From contig NZ_CADFGP010000072.1 of assembly GCF_902833905.1 (NCBI RefSeq), forward strand, positions 1 through 33,061: a DNA stretch of 33,061 bases. Direction: 5' to 3'. The notes under the pieces are model-generated. The model had not been told where the DNA came from. It was given only the letters and a program-made list of their open reading frames with translations, and searched no databases. Source of the DNA: Paraburkholderia tuberum STM678. Lineage in GTDB: Bacteria; Pseudomonadota; Gammaproteobacteria; Burkholderiales; Burkholderiaceae. Position numbers and translations under genes: made by a program. Below, in pieces: positions 1 through 8,686 of this stretch; position 1 is the stretch's first letter, and each line of letters opens with the position of its first letter.

Positions 1-300
1 CGTTGCGGTTGCCGGGAGCGCTGATGAATGGAGCAATGACGTTGCAGTTGCGATCGCACAAGGCCACCACCTTGTCGCCCTTCAGATGCTTGTGCCCGCT
101 ATACTCGAGATTGTCGCCACCTTTCTTCGCCGCCGTCGTGGTGCCGTCGCCGTGGATGACCGAAAGGTCAAGCAGCTGGTCCTGATGAAGTTGCTGCACC
201 GAGCCCGAAAAGATGGCATCGATGCAACCATCGGCCTGCCAGCGACGAAACGTGCGGTAGATGCGCGTATAGGTATCCCGGTGACTTCCATGCAGATTAC
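1..300 (-). pseudogene. IS5-like transposase fragment, cut by the window edge
   Basis: Read on the minus strand from about position 300 to 1, one open frame gives a DDE-transposase core: 'YTRIYRTFRRW', then 'SVIHGDGTTT' (likely the first catalytic Asp), 'SGHKHLKGDKVV' and 'CDRNCNVIAPF'. This matches the IS5-type 'DGT...K..G' arrangement. No plausible start codon or N-terminal domain precedes it in the same frame. The frame upstream of about 300 gives unrelated residues, so the 5' end seems lost, perhaps to the neighbouring Tn3-type element. The 3' end lies outside the window. The family call is fairly secure; the exact IS group is not. Confidence 0.7.
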
Positions 301-491
301 GACGGCAACATGATCTAGCTGCGACAAGGCGTTGCGACCTGCCCCGATAATATTTCTCACCAAATCAAGGAGTTGCTGTTTCGGGTTCGCTGCCAGCCGC
401 ACCACGCCGTGTTCCGACGATTGTCAGTTGCGTTGCCGATATTTTCCCGCTACGCTGGTCGGTCCCTCTTTCGTTTGTGGAGCGGACGGCG

Positions 492-3431
492 ATGGAACAC
501 TGGCGACTGGCTTACCTGGGCACACGGCGAATCCCGCGCGACCTGAGCGAGTTTGAGCTCGCCACGTTCTTCACGTTCTCGGCCAAGGAGCGCGTGCTGA
601 TCAACGCCCGCCGGGGTCCGCTGTACCGGCTCGCGCTAGCGCTGCACATCGGCTTCGTGCGCATGAGCGGCACGACGCTCGACGCATACCAGTATGTGCC
701 GCAGATCTTGTGGAGTCACCTCGGCAGGCACCTCGGCATCGAGCCGCCAGATCTGGGAACACTTCGCACTCTTTACGAAACCCGTGAGCGCACACTGTTC
801 GATCATCAGGCGCTCGCCTACCGGGCGCTCGGCTTTGTACCGATGGCCGAACACCAGCGCCGCTATGTCGTGCGCTGGCTGAAGGAAAGGCTGTCGGGAC
901 GCCCGAACCGCGCCGATCTGATGCAGGAGCTCAAACGCTGGCTTTACGAGCATCGCGTCCTGATCCAGCGGGACCGCGCGCTCAAGCCGTTGCTCGTGCA
1001 GGCCGCCCGCGATGTCGAGACTGCTTTGGGAGCGAGTCTGCTGCAGGCCTTCGGCGAGGCGGCACTCGATCGGTGGGGTTCGTTACTGGCGCAGCCGCAT
1101 GGCTCGTTCGCCAGCCTGCAGCAATGGTTGTGGTCGGTCCCGCTGCGCAATTCAACGCATCAGATGAACGAGCTGTTCCGCAAGATCGATCGGCTCGTCG
1201 AACTCAATGTACATCTCGACTGGCCCGCGGAATGCAACGAGGCAGCGGTGCGGCACTTCGCGCGGCGCTGCGCTAATCGAAAGCCGTCCGTCAGCCGTCG
1301 CATCCAGCAGGAGACCCGCCGGCTCGAAGTCGCCTGTTTCATGCGGTATGCGCTCTGCACGACCACCGACCAGCTGCTGTCGATGCTGGGCCGCTGGATC
1401 CGCAAGGCGATCAACGAAGCCAGCAGCAGGGTCGCTGCGACACGGCCTGATCTCAGGGCCCAAATACGCGATCTGGCAACAGCCGTCAAGACAATCGCCA
1501 CGGACGCCGACTTCACACGCGACGAAATGGTCGAGCAGCTCTGTGCGCTGGCCGACGCGGCGCTGAAGCAGGACACACCGAGCCGTACGAGCCAAATGCG
1601 TGCACAACTGGTTGCAAAGCGGCGCATGGCCCGGGCCATGCTCGCAAAACTGCTGTCATTGCCATTCGAGGCGCAGACTACGCATCCCGTCATCGAGTCG
1701 CTCGCTTTGCTGCGCGAACTGTACGCAGGTAAATCGAACGAGCTGCCCGCCGATACCCCGATCCATCTGGGCAAGGCCTGGCAATGCATGATCGAAAGCG
1801 AAGACCGTAGCCAGGCGCTGCTCGCCTTCGAATGGGCAACGCTTTTCGCGCTACGCGTCGCCTTGCGTAACGGATCGGTCTTCGTCGCGCACAGCTTCGA
1901 GTTTCGCAGTCAGGCGACGTTGCTGATTCCCGACGACGAATGGCAGGCGAAGCGCAACCACTACTACGGCCATCTGGAACTGCCGCAGGACCCGAAAGAC
2001 TACCTCGCGCCGGTCATCGAACATCTGGACGCCGGCCTCAGGCGTCTGCGCGAAGCGGTCGCAAGCGGCGAGGTACGTGTCGACGACGCGGTCCACATCG
2101 GTCCTCTCAGTGCCCAGCCCCACGATGCCGCGCTGGAAGCGTTGCGCCGCGCGATTCTCGAGCGACAACCCGACGGACAGCTGCCGCGGATCATTCTCGA
2201 GATCGATAGCGCCGTGCGTTTTAGCTGGGTTCTGCTCGGTCGCGAACCGCGCTCGCGCGGCGAGCTGCTGATGGTCTATGCCGCCGTCCTCGCGCACGGT
2301 ACGTCGATGTCAGCCGCCGATTTCGCGCGCATGGTCCCGGAGCTGTCCGCGAGCGCAATCCGGCAGATGATGAACCGTATCGCCGATGAACGGATGCTGC
2401 GTCAGGCCGCCGACGCGGTGCTCGAGTTCATGCACCGGCACCCGATTGCGCAGCACTGGGGACGCGCGGACCTGGCCTCATCGGACATGATGTCGCTGGA
2501 AACTACACGAACGGTCTGGCAGGCACGTGCCGATCCGCGGCGCCGCACCGCTTCGATCGGTGTGTACACGCATGTAAGGGACCGCTGGGGCATTTTCTAC
2601 GACCAGCCCATCGTGCTGAATGAGCGCCAGGCCGGCGTCGCGATCGAAGGCGTGATCCGCCAGAACAGCACCGATGACGTGACCTTGCTCGCCGTTGACA
2701 CGCACGGGTATACCGATTTCTCGATGGGGCTTGCCCGAGCGCTTGGTTTCGACCTCTGCCCACGGCTTGCGCATCTGCGGGATCGTCGGCTTCACGTGCC
2801 AGTCGGGCATGTGATATCGGACGAACTTGAAGCAGTGGTCGACCGTGACGTAAAACCCGAAGTGATCGAAGCAGTCTGGGACGAGTTCGTGCGGGTTGCC
2901 GCCTCCGTGCAGAGTGGCCGCTGCACCGCCGTTCAGGCGCTGACGCGCTTTGGTTCGGCGGCACGCGGCCAGCCGCTCTATGAGGGAGGTGTGCAGCTCG
3001 GACAGCTTTTCCGGTCGATTTTCCTGATCGACTACTTTACCGTGCCGGCGTTTCGCGGCGAACTGCAGCACGCGCTCAATCGTGGCGAAGCGGTTCACAA
3101 CGTGCAGCGCGCGATCCATCAGGGCAAGATACCGGTTGAACTCACCCGTCACCGCCATTCGATGATCGCGGTGTCGTCCGCACTGACGCTGCTGACCAAC
3201 GCCGTCATGGCATGGAACACCCTGCACATGCAGAGCGCGTTGGACACGATCGGGCAGCCTGGAAACCAGGCAGTACCAACACACCTTCTGCGCAGCATTG
3301 CACCGACCTCACTCGAAGGCATCAATTTGCGCGGCACCTTCGACTTTCCGATTGCCGACTACGCGGAGCGACTCATGCCGGGCCTGAATTCCAGCATCCC
3401 GTTCCCTTCGAAGCGCACTGGCTCCAGCTGA
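492..3431 (+). CDS. tnpA: Tn3-family transposase (TnpA)
   Basis: The protein is 979 aa, the usual size for Tn3-family TnpA, which catalyses replicative transposition. Its N-terminus has the DUF4158-like start 'RRIPRDLSEFELATFF'. The catalytic triad can be placed as Asp665 ('SSDMMSLE'), Asp736 ('LAVDTHGYTDF') and Glu866 ('NRGEAVH'). The spacings of 71 and 130 residues are close to those of Tn3. I chose the ATG at 492, preceded by GGAG, over an in-frame GTG at 477. No resolvase or passenger gene is recognisable beside it, and I could not define a convincing pair of 38-bp terminal repeats. It may be a solitary or partly eroded Tn3 element. The reading frame is intact. Confidence 0.93.
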   Translation: MEHWRLAYLGTRRIPRDLSEFELATFFTFSAKERVLINARRGPLYRLALALHIGFVRMSGTTLDAYQYVPQILWSHLGRHLGIEPPDLGTLRTLYETRERTLFDHQALAYRALGFVPMAEHQRRYVVRWLKERLSGRPNRADLMQELKRWLYEHRVLIQRDRALKPLLVQAARDVETALGASLLQAFGEAALDRWGSLLAQPHGSFASLQQWLWSVPLRNSTHQMNELFRKIDRLVELNVHLDWPAECNEAAVRHFARRCANRKPSVSRRIQQETRRLEVACFMRYALCTTTDQLLSMLGRWIRKAINEASSRVAATRPDLRAQIRDLATAVKTIATDADFTRDEMVEQLCALADAALKQDTPSRTSQMRAQLVAKRRMARAMLAKLLSLPFEAQTTHPVIESLALLRELYAGKSNELPADTPIHLGKAWQCMIESEDRSQALLAFEWATLFALRVALRNGSVFVAHSFEFRSQATLLIPDDEWQAKRNHYYGHLELPQDPKDYLAPVIEHLDAGLRRLREAVASGEVRVDDAVHIGPLSAQPHDAALEALRRAILERQPDGQLPRIILEIDSAVRFSWVLLGREPRSRGELLMVYAAVLAHGTSMSAADFARMVPELSASAIRQMMNRIADERMLRQAADAVLEFMHRHPIAQHWGRADLASSDMMSLETTRTVWQARADPRRRTASIGVYTHVRDRWGIFYDQPIVLNERQAGVAIEGVIRQNSTDDVTLLAVDTHGYTDFSMGLARALGFDLCPRLAHLRDRRLHVPVGHVISDELEAVVDRDVKPEVIEAVWDEFVRVAASVQSGRCTAVQALTRFGSAARGQPLYEGGVQLGQLFRSIFLIDYFTVPAFRGELQHALNRGEAVHNVQRAIHQGKIPVELTRHRHSMIAVSSALTLLTNAVMAWNTLHMQSALDTIGQPGNQAVPTHLLRSIAPTSLEGINLRGTFDFPIADYAERLMPGLNSSIPFPSKRTGSS

Positions 3432-3623
3432 TGCCCGCGATGCGCATTCTTTCCTTGACGGACAGCGCTGAAGGGAACTCGCCGGTTCAACTGGTTCGTC
3501 GGTGTCGAACTCATCGCGTGTTGTCGCGAGGCTGAACCTTGCACTCGTGATGCCCTCACGTTGGCGCGTTTTCCCCGCCGCCTGTCTGACCATACGGTGC
3601 GGCCTGAGCCCACTTATTTCGGA

Positions 3624-5285
3624 CTACATCTCGTTCGAAGCAATCCGGCTGGGCAATAGGGCTCCGGTGCGCTCGAGGACCGGGTACGCGGCCGCGGCCA
3701 CGATATGCGAATTGATCAGCTTCAGGTCACGGAGCACATCGAGATGCAGTGCGCTGGTCTGGGCGGTGTCGATGCGACCCGAGCGCAGCCGCTCAAAGTG
3801 CGAAGCTGTCGCAGCGGATTCGGCTTCCCTGAAGGCCACCTTCTCGTCAGCCAGCATGCGTGCCGTACGTGGATCCTCCGTCACGAACAGCGACGCAGCG
3901 GTACGCAGATTGGCCATCAGGCGGTCCATCATAACCAGCAGTTCCGTTTCCCCTTCCTTCGAAAATGCGAGTCCGCGCTTCACGCGCTTGGTGGCGTGCG
4001 GGAGCAGGTTCAGATCCACCACATCGCCCGCCTGCTCGATGTTGATCACGAAGGTCAGGATCTCATGCAGCCGCCGATGATCGTCCTCAGCAAACTGTTC
4101 GGGATCGAGTGACGTCAGGTACGTCTTGATCGCGGTATTCAGGTGGTCCAGGATGTCATCGCGCCGGCGGGTTTCCACAATCAGTTTCCGGTCGCCCTCC
4201 ACCAGCGCCGCGCGGGCACCCGCCAGCATCTGGCCGAGCACATCGGCCAGGCGCAGTGCCTCACGTGCCGCATGGCCGAGCGCCACCATCGGAATCTGCC
4301 GGGCGGCCGGATCCAGATACAGTGGACGCGACGGGTCGGCGGGGTCTGCGCGCTCGGGCAGCAGGCGGCGCAGCAGGCGCGCATACGGAGACAGTACCGG
4401 CAGAAACAGGCAGGCAAGCACCAGGTTGAACATCGTATGAAAATCGGCCACCACCCTGGCATTGTCCGGTTCAATCGTGACCATGAGCCGGCCAAGCGGT
4501 CCGAGCGCGGCGAGCGTCATCACGACGCCCACGGCCCGCGAAAGCAGATTGCCCACGGGCAACCGCTTCGACGCCGGATCGCCCGCGGTGGTCCCCTCCA
4601 CCAGCGGATTGATGGCAGTGCCGAGATTCGCGCCCAGCACCAGTGCGAACGCGGCATCGGGCGGCACCACGTTCTGCGCACACAGCGACATGATGAGCAG
4701 GATGATCGCCACGCTTGAATGCGCGGCCCAGGTCAGTCCCGCCGCCAGCAGCACATCCACCAGCGGCACGGTGGAGGCGGCGCCCAGCAGCATGCGCAGA
4801 CTGGGTGCGTCCTCGTAGTCCGTCATTATCCCGAGCAACTGGTGCAGCGCGAGCAGCATCAGGCCCAGGCCAATCAGGACGCGGCCCAGATCGTGTGCCC
4901 GTGTGGTTGACGCCTTCCGGAACATCAGCACGCCGACGAGGATCAGCGCCGGCGAGGCCGCTGCCACATCGAACGACAGCACCTGCACAATCACTGTCGT
5001 GCCGACGTTCGCGCCGAGCATGACGGCGAGCGCGGGGACCAGCTCCACCAGGCCGCCTGCCGCGAAGCCGGCCGTCATGAGTCCCGTTGCTGTACTGCTT
5101 TGCAAGACTGCGGTGACGCCCATCCCGGCCAGGAAGGCGCCCAGTCGCCCGCGCAGGGCCCGACCGAGCAGTGAGCGAAGGCTGGCACCGAATACGCGCT
5201 GGACGCCGGTCTGCACCATGTGGGTACCCCACAGCAGCAGGGCAACGGATCCAGCCAGATCGATCAGCGTGAACGTTAATGTCAT
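3624..5285 (-). CDS. Na+/phosphate cotransporter family protein (NptA/YjbB type) with PhoU-like tail
   Basis: This 553-aa inner-membrane protein belongs to the Na/Pi-cotransporter (PF02690) family. It carries the two inverted repeats expected of the family. Repeat one has 'QSSTAT' (62-67) and 'GANVGTT' (91-97). Repeat two has a variant 'HSS' motif (189-191) and 'GANLGTA' (218-224). Residues 1-310 are mostly hydrophobic segments. From about 335 to 540 the protein is soluble and helical, resembling a PhoU domain, as in other bacterial NptA/YjbB proteins. YjbB-type proteins mainly export phosphate. A GGAGGG motif lies about 10 nt before the ATG. The gene sits next to a stand-alone phoU, which supports a role in phosphate homeostasis. 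Confidence 0.92.
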   Translation of the reverse strand: MTLTFTLIDLAGSVALLLWGTHMVQTGVQRVFGASLRSLLGRALRGRLGAFLAGMGVTAVLQSSTATGLMTAGFAAGGLVELVPALAVMLGANVGTTVIVQVLSFDVAAASPALILVGVLMFRKASTTRAHDLGRVLIGLGLMLLALHQLLGIMTDYEDAPSLRMLLGAASTVPLVDVLLAAGLTWAAHSSVAIILLIMSLCAQNVVPPDAAFALVLGANLGTAINPLVEGTTAGDPASKRLPVGNLLSRAVGVVMTLAALGPLGRLMVTIEPDNARVVADFHTMFNLVLACLFLPVLSPYARLLRRLLPERADPADPSRPLYLDPAARQIPMVALGHAAREALRLADVLGQMLAGARAALVEGDRKLIVETRRRDDILDHLNTAIKTYLTSLDPEQFAEDDHRRLHEILTFVINIEQAGDVVDLNLLPHATKRVKRGLAFSKEGETELLVMMDRLMANLRTAASLFVTEDPRTARMLADEKVAFREAESAATASHFERLRSGRIDTAQTSALHLDVLRDLKLINSHIVAAAAYPVLERTGALLPSRIASNEM

Positions 5286-5408
5286 GATTCAGAGCCCTCC
5301 GTGCCAGGCGACCCGTCATGTGACTCTTCGTACGGGCGTGTCGCGCGTTGCCTGCACGTTCGCATCGGAGCCTGAACCGTTAATGGCTAAACCCCGGCGC
5401 CCGGACAG

Positions 5409-5444
5409 GGCAAGCGAGACTTCCTCTCGCAAGCCGCGGTTTTT
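5409..5444 (+). terminator. hairpin with T-tract in intergenic region
   Basis: GGCAAGCGAGA (5409-5419) and TCTCGCAAGCC (5425-5435) form a stem with a central AA/AA mismatch and a 5-nt loop. GCGGTTTTT follows on the plus strand. The shape is terminator-like, but no plus-strand gene ends just upstream, so its role is unclear. It lies between two minus-strand genes. Confidence 0.3.
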
Positions 5445-5480
5445 GCCGATTTACGGCGCGACCATGAGGCCCCGCGCGGT

Positions 5481-5900
5481 TCACTTCGATTTGGGTGGCC
5501 GGCCAGTCTTGACCGGCTCGACCGCCGTGACGGCCGCGAGCAGGCGTTTCGTCGGTTCGGACTCCAGCAGAAGCAGGGCCGCCCGCAGGAGCTCGCTCTT
5601 TTTCACGTCAACGCCCGCATCGAGGCACCGCTGTTTGAGCACCGCTATCTTTTCGTAGTCTGCCCGTGGCATCGTGAAGGTGTCCCGCACAACCTTTTCC
5701 CGCCCGACCTGCTTCCTGCGATGCCGGACGACGCACGGGGGAGGCGCTTCAACGGGCGTTGCCGTCCGTGCGTTCGTCGCCGAACGTTGAACTTCCGGCG
5801 TATTGACCGCCTCCCTGTCTGTAGCTGCCTCACTGGCAATTGCATCCGTGTGCGCATACGGTCGTTTGCCGCTTCTGCTCCGGGTGGCCTGTGGTTTCAT
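5481..5900 (-). CDS. hypothetical protein with putative ribbon-helix-helix-like C-terminus
   Basis: The protein is 139 aa from the ATG at 5900; an in-frame ATG at 5930 is also possible and neither has a strong ribosome site. Residues 1-75 are low-complexity and basic, probably disordered. The remainder has a beta-strand ('RDTFTMP') followed by two helices ('DYEKIAVLKQRCLDAG' and 'KKSELLRAALLLLES'). That layout and the 'KKSELLRAAL' segment recall ribbon-helix-helix DNA-binding proteins. The C-terminus ends in a basic 'GRPPKSK'. It is divergent from phoU with very little space between them, so it could regulate that promoter, but this is inference. I know no specific function. Confidence 0.6.
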   Translation of the reverse strand: MKPQATRSRSGKRPYAHTDAIASEAATDREAVNTPEVQRSATNARTATPVEAPPPCVVRHRRKQVGREKVVRDTFTMPRADYEKIAVLKQRCLDAGVDVKKSELLRAALLLLESEPTKRLLAAVTAVEPVKTGRPPKSK

Positions 5901-5914
5901 GGTTGCGGTGAGGT

Positions 5915-5942
5915 TTGACAAACGGTACAAACAGTTTATCTT
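5915..5942 (+). promoter_or_regulatory. putative sigma-70 promoter for phoU
   Basis: TTGACA (5915-5920) is a perfect -35 match. TATCTT (5937-5942) follows after 16 bp as a 4/6 -10 match. The predicted start of transcription lies just before the AGGAG ribosome site of phoU. If the divergent gene starts at 5930 rather than 5900, this promoter overlaps its coding start. Confidence 0.45.
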
Positions 5943-5965
5943 GTTTTGAACAGAAGGAGTTTTCC

Positions 5966-6673
5966 ATGTCAGACAGGCACCTTTCCAGCGGGTTCGACGC
6001 TGACCTTGAACACCTGTCGTCCCGGTTTTTCGAGATGGGGGGACTGGTTGAGTCGCAACTGACCGATGCGATGGAGGCGCTCAGCCGCTTCGACATGGAC
6101 CTGGTCGGGAAGGTGGTTGAGGAAGAGCATCGACTCAATGCGATGGAAATCGAAATCGATGCCGAATGCGGCAACATCATCGCGCGGCGCCAGCCCACCG
6201 CATCCGACCTGCGTCGATTGATGGCCATCTCAAAGGGCATTACCAATCTCGAGCGTGCCGGCGATGAGGCACGCAAGATCGCGAAGCGCACGCGCCGGAT
6301 CGCGAAAAACGGTGCGGGCAGAAACGTGAATATTGCGGAGATCCAGTCATCCGGTCAGATGGCGGCAACCATCCTCCGTAACGCGCTCGCGGCATTCGCC
6401 CGACTCGATCCGGTTGCGGCAGCCCGGATCATGCGGGACGATGAGGCGATCGATGACCGGTACCGCGCTTTCGTGCGCAAGCTGCCAACGTACATGGCTG
6501 AGAATCCTGGCATCATCTCTTCTGCGCTCGACTACCTGTTCATGGCATCGGCCATCGAACGGATCGGGGATCACGCGAAGAATCTGGCGGAGCTCGTCAT
6601 TTACGTTGTCAAGGGCACAGATGTACGCCACGTTTCGCGCGAGCGACTTGAGCACGAAGCCCTGGATGGTTGA
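5966..6673 (+). CDS. phoU: phosphate signalling protein PhoU
   Basis: The protein is 235 aa, the normal PhoU length. It has the two three-helix-bundle halves, each with the metal-binding E-x-x-x-D signature: 'ERAGD' at 96-100 and 'ERIGD' at 198-202. PhoU acts in the cytoplasm between the Pst transporter and the PhoR/PhoB two-component system, and also modulates Na/Pi-type transporters. I chose the ATG at 5966 because AGGAG lies 6-7 nt upstream; the upstream in-frame ATG at 5915 has no such site. No pst or phoBR genes are nearby, so this may be a second, orphan PhoU paired with the cotransporter at 3624-5285. Confidence 0.92.
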   Translation: MSDRHLSSGFDADLEHLSSRFFEMGGLVESQLTDAMEALSRFDMDLVGKVVEEEHRLNAMEIEIDAECGNIIARRQPTASDLRRLMAISKGITNLERAGDEARKIAKRTRRIAKNGAGRNVNIAEIQSSGQMAATILRNALAAFARLDPVAAARIMRDDEAIDDRYRAFVRKLPTYMAENPGIISSALDYLFMASAIERIGDHAKNLAELVIYVVKGTDVRHVSRERLEHEALDG

Positions 6674-6724
6674 GAACCGGACAACAGGGGCACGAAGCCG
6701 CAACGATCGTGAGCGGCCCCGGGA

Positions 6725-6870
6725 TGATTGCCGGGCTTCTTCGCATACCCGTAGAACTCAGTTGATTCCGCTGGAGCGGGTCGCGTCCGGGATCAGGTGC
6801 CCCGGAATCACGCCCAACGGGCTTGCTCATTTTCGGGCCGTTGCGCGCGTTTGCCGAAGGACAACAATAC
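6725..6870 (+). pseudogene. decayed copy of the 65-aa gene at 10231
   Basis: A plus-strand frame around 6750-6850 reads 'QLIPLERVASG...CPGITPNG...AVARV'. It aligns with 'LVTLEPLLTG...CPRITPNG...AVARIG' of the small protein encoded at 10231-10428. The frame has no matching start region and continues into unrelated residues, so it appears to be a truncated relic. It overlaps the 3' end of the minus-strand gene at 6808-7194. Confidence 0.5.
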
Positions 6871-7194
6871 CCCCGGCGAAGGTGGCATTGCCGCCGACTG
6901 CCGCAGTGGCATGACGAAAGAGCCTGCAATGTCCTGCCCGAAAAGGTCGTCCACGATCGTGCACGCGGCGATATATCCGCCATTCAGGGCGTCGGCCTCG
7001 CTATCGAACGGGTGGCCGCCTGCTTCACCCAGTCTGAGTGGCGACAATCTGGGCACTGCACTGCCTGCTTCGCAAATCCGAACAACCGCGACATAGCCCG
7101 GATGCGCCGAAGCGCGTTCTGTCGGGCGGCTGCGGAGACCGGATTCGACTGCGACCTGCACGGTGAATCCGTTGTATTCGTACGTCTGTGTCAT
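6808..7194 (-). CDS. small hypothetical protein, paralogue of 8213-8485
   Basis: The protein is 128 aa from the ATG at 7194, which has GGAG 6 nt upstream and is preferred over the ATG at 7206. Its first ~85 residues match the product of 8213-8485: 'YNGF.VQV', 'GYVAVVRI', 'LRLGEAGGH', then an acidic stretch and 'IVDDL'. The C-terminal ~40 residues have no counterpart in the paralogue and run antisense to the relic at 6725-6870. They may be read-through added by a rearrangement. The function is unknown. It is probably cytoplasmic, since no signal peptide or membrane segment is visible. Confidence 0.6.
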   Translation of the reverse strand: MTQTYEYNGFTVQVAVESGLRSRPTERASAHPGYVAVVRICEAGSAVPRLSPLRLGEAGGHPFDSEADALNGGYIAACTIVDDLFGQDIAGSFVMPLRQSAAMPPSPGVLLSFGKRAQRPENEQARWA

Positions 7195-7536
7195 CGCATG
7201 CTCCATTGACTTGCCGTGCCTGCGGCCTTCATGCCTGACCTGGCGTCGGCCGCGCGCAGATCTCGAAGAACCTTGCAGTAATACGTGGCAAGCGCTCTTA
7301 TTGCAATTGAGATTCCGATAGCGGACGGTTCCGCACTTCGAAAACGCACAATTGTGACATTTTTGTGACGTACATGGTGTGCGAAGTGCACATCGACATT
7401 CCGTTGCCGGCCACGCCGAGCGGATTTGCTGCTTGCTGCGAATGTCTCTTCAGAGGCCCCCAATTTCTGATCGCGCCGCTTCATCGTCTGGGTCGTCGTC
7501 ATAAAATCGGCGCCTCGCATAAGAGGTCAGACTGTT
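7195..7536. other. divergent intergenic region
   Basis: This 342-bp stretch lies between a small minus-strand gene and the Nudix gene. It is locally AT-rich and holds a direct repeat resembling a Pho box (7352-7370). I see no convincing coding sequence here; open frames on both strands lack family features. Confidence 0.6.
7352..7371 (-). promoter_or_regulatory. Pho-box-like direct repeat
   Basis: TTGTGACA (7352-7359) and TTGTGACG (7363-7370) are repeated at exactly 11 bp, one helical turn. On the minus strand this reads GTCAC-(A)n-TGTCAC, similar to the PhoB consensus CTGTCAT repeated every 11 bp with an A/T linker. About 4/7 and 5/7 positions match. It could serve the minus gene ending at 6808 or the Nudix gene. 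Any OmpR-family regulator could use such spacing. Confidence 0.3.
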
Positions 7537-7971
7537 ATGAAAGACAGGGCAACGGTGCTGTGTATCCGTAATGGCCGCGTTCTGCTGGTCGCGAGGGCAC
7601 GCTCGCGATGGGCGCTGCCCGGTGGCAGGATCAGGCGCGACGAGGCGCCTGTTGATGCCGCGCGGCGCGAGCTTGAAGAAGAGACGGGACTTGTTGCGAC
7701 GGAGTTGATCTATCTCTTCCGGTTTGGTGGTCTGGGCACGCTGCACGATGTCTTTCTGGTTGAGGTGCCGGCCGACGCGGTCGCACAGCCCGGCAATGAA
7801 ATTGCGCGATGCCGTTGGTTTGTGCCGTCGAAGATCGCCACCCCTTCGGCCAGCGTTCCTACACGCGGTATTGTCGAACTGCTGTTTCCGCGTGGACCGA
7901 TTCAGATGGCGACGCCAACTAACCTGGCAGGGACGCCCGCGGGCGAAGGCATGACCATGGCGCCGAAATGA
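7537..7971 (+). CDS. Nudix hydrolase
   Basis: The protein is 144 aa. A complete Nudix box, G-x5-E-x7-REL-x-EE-x-G-L, runs from residue 30 to 52. The REXXEE glutamates bind Mg2+ and the enzyme hydrolyses a nucleoside diphosphate linked to another group X. The N-terminal strand 'ATVLCIRNGRVLLV' and the 'WALPGG' entry to the box are typical. The substrate cannot be inferred; the short form resembles MutT-like or ADP-ribose-type housekeeping enzymes. The last ~25 residues look like an unstructured tail. An AGAGGT motif lies 9 nt before the ATG. Confidence 0.9.
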   Translation: MKDRATVLCIRNGRVLLVARARSRWALPGGRIRRDEAPVDAARRELEEETGLVATELIYLFRFGGLGTLHDVFLVEVPADAVAQPGNEIARCRWFVPSKIATPSASVPTRGIVELLFPRGPIQMATPTNLAGTPAGEGMTMAPK

Positions 7972-8212
7972 AAATCCGGCGTAGATCCACGAGACACCGC
8001 GCCTCTGCGTCACACGCGTGCCACGGACGGTTGGCAATGTCGAACCGATGTGATGGTTGACGAAGGCTGCCGCACGCACCATTGGATCGGCGCGCACAGG
8101 AAACACCAAAAAGAACCGTTCGCGCAGGCATATGCTGGTGCGTGAGGCTAGCAAACGTATGCAACCGGCTTCCGCAACTCCCACCAGGGCCGATGATCTC
8201 TGGAAGTGTCAT

Positions 8213-8485
8213 ATGAACCGCATCTACGACTACCTTGGTTTCGAAGTTGAGGTCAGTGCCGAGGCGCATCCCGGTCTGGCCGAACCCGGTAAACCGCATG
8301 ACGGACTCGGGTACGTGGCCGTCGTGACGATCACAAAGGCCGGTCAGCCCGTTTCATGTTTTACGTCCTTGCGGCTCGGAGAAGCGGATGGCCACCTGTT
8401 CAGGAACGAGGTCGACGCCGTGATGGGCGGCTTTTCCGCTGGACGCCGTTTGATCGAGGATCTGGGTCACAACGAGCGCGGCTAG
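8213..8485 (+). CDS. small hypothetical protein, paralogue of 6808-7194
   Basis: The protein is 90 aa from the ATG at 8213, which follows GGAAG at 7-8 nt. An upstream in-frame extension to 8057 lacks similarity to the paralogue. Shared blocks are 'Y.Y.GF.V.V', 'GYVAVV.I.KAG', 'SLRLGEA.GH' and '.IEDL'. The compact strand-rich pattern suggests a small alpha/beta fold. I do not recognise a named family. Two copies with the Nudix gene between them suggest local duplication. Confidence 0.65.
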   Translation: MNRIYDYLGFEVEVSAEAHPGLAEPGKPHDGLGYVAVVTITKAGQPVSCFTSLRLGEADGHLFRNEVDAVMGGFSAGRRLIEDLGHNERG

Positions 8486-8686
8486 CATCGCGCCTGCGCA
8501 TCACCGACCTGCTTCGCGTGCGTGATTCGCACTTCCGGTGTTTTGGCAGACTGGCTCGAGGGAAAGCGCGAGCCTGATCGCCGCTTGAAGTCAGAGTTGA
8601 AGCCGCCTACCTTGAAAAGGGAGTGCAGGGTCGCGGGCGTCATGAAGCACAGGCAGGGAATAACCAGTGTATCGCGGGGTACGACA

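Noticed and set aside
386..3600. Terminal inverted repeats of the Tn3-type element
   Set aside because: GGGTTCGCTGCCAGCCGCACC near 386 and a GGGCTCAGGCCGCACC-like end near 3608 share only patchy similarity, not enough to define 38-bp repeats.
6705..6755. Terminator after phoU
   Set aside because: GCCCCGGGATGATTGCCGGGC can fold but with a bulge, and the following T-rich stretch is weak.
7450..8184. 244-codon minus-strand frame
   Set aside because: It is antisense to the Nudix gene and lacks any recognisable domain.
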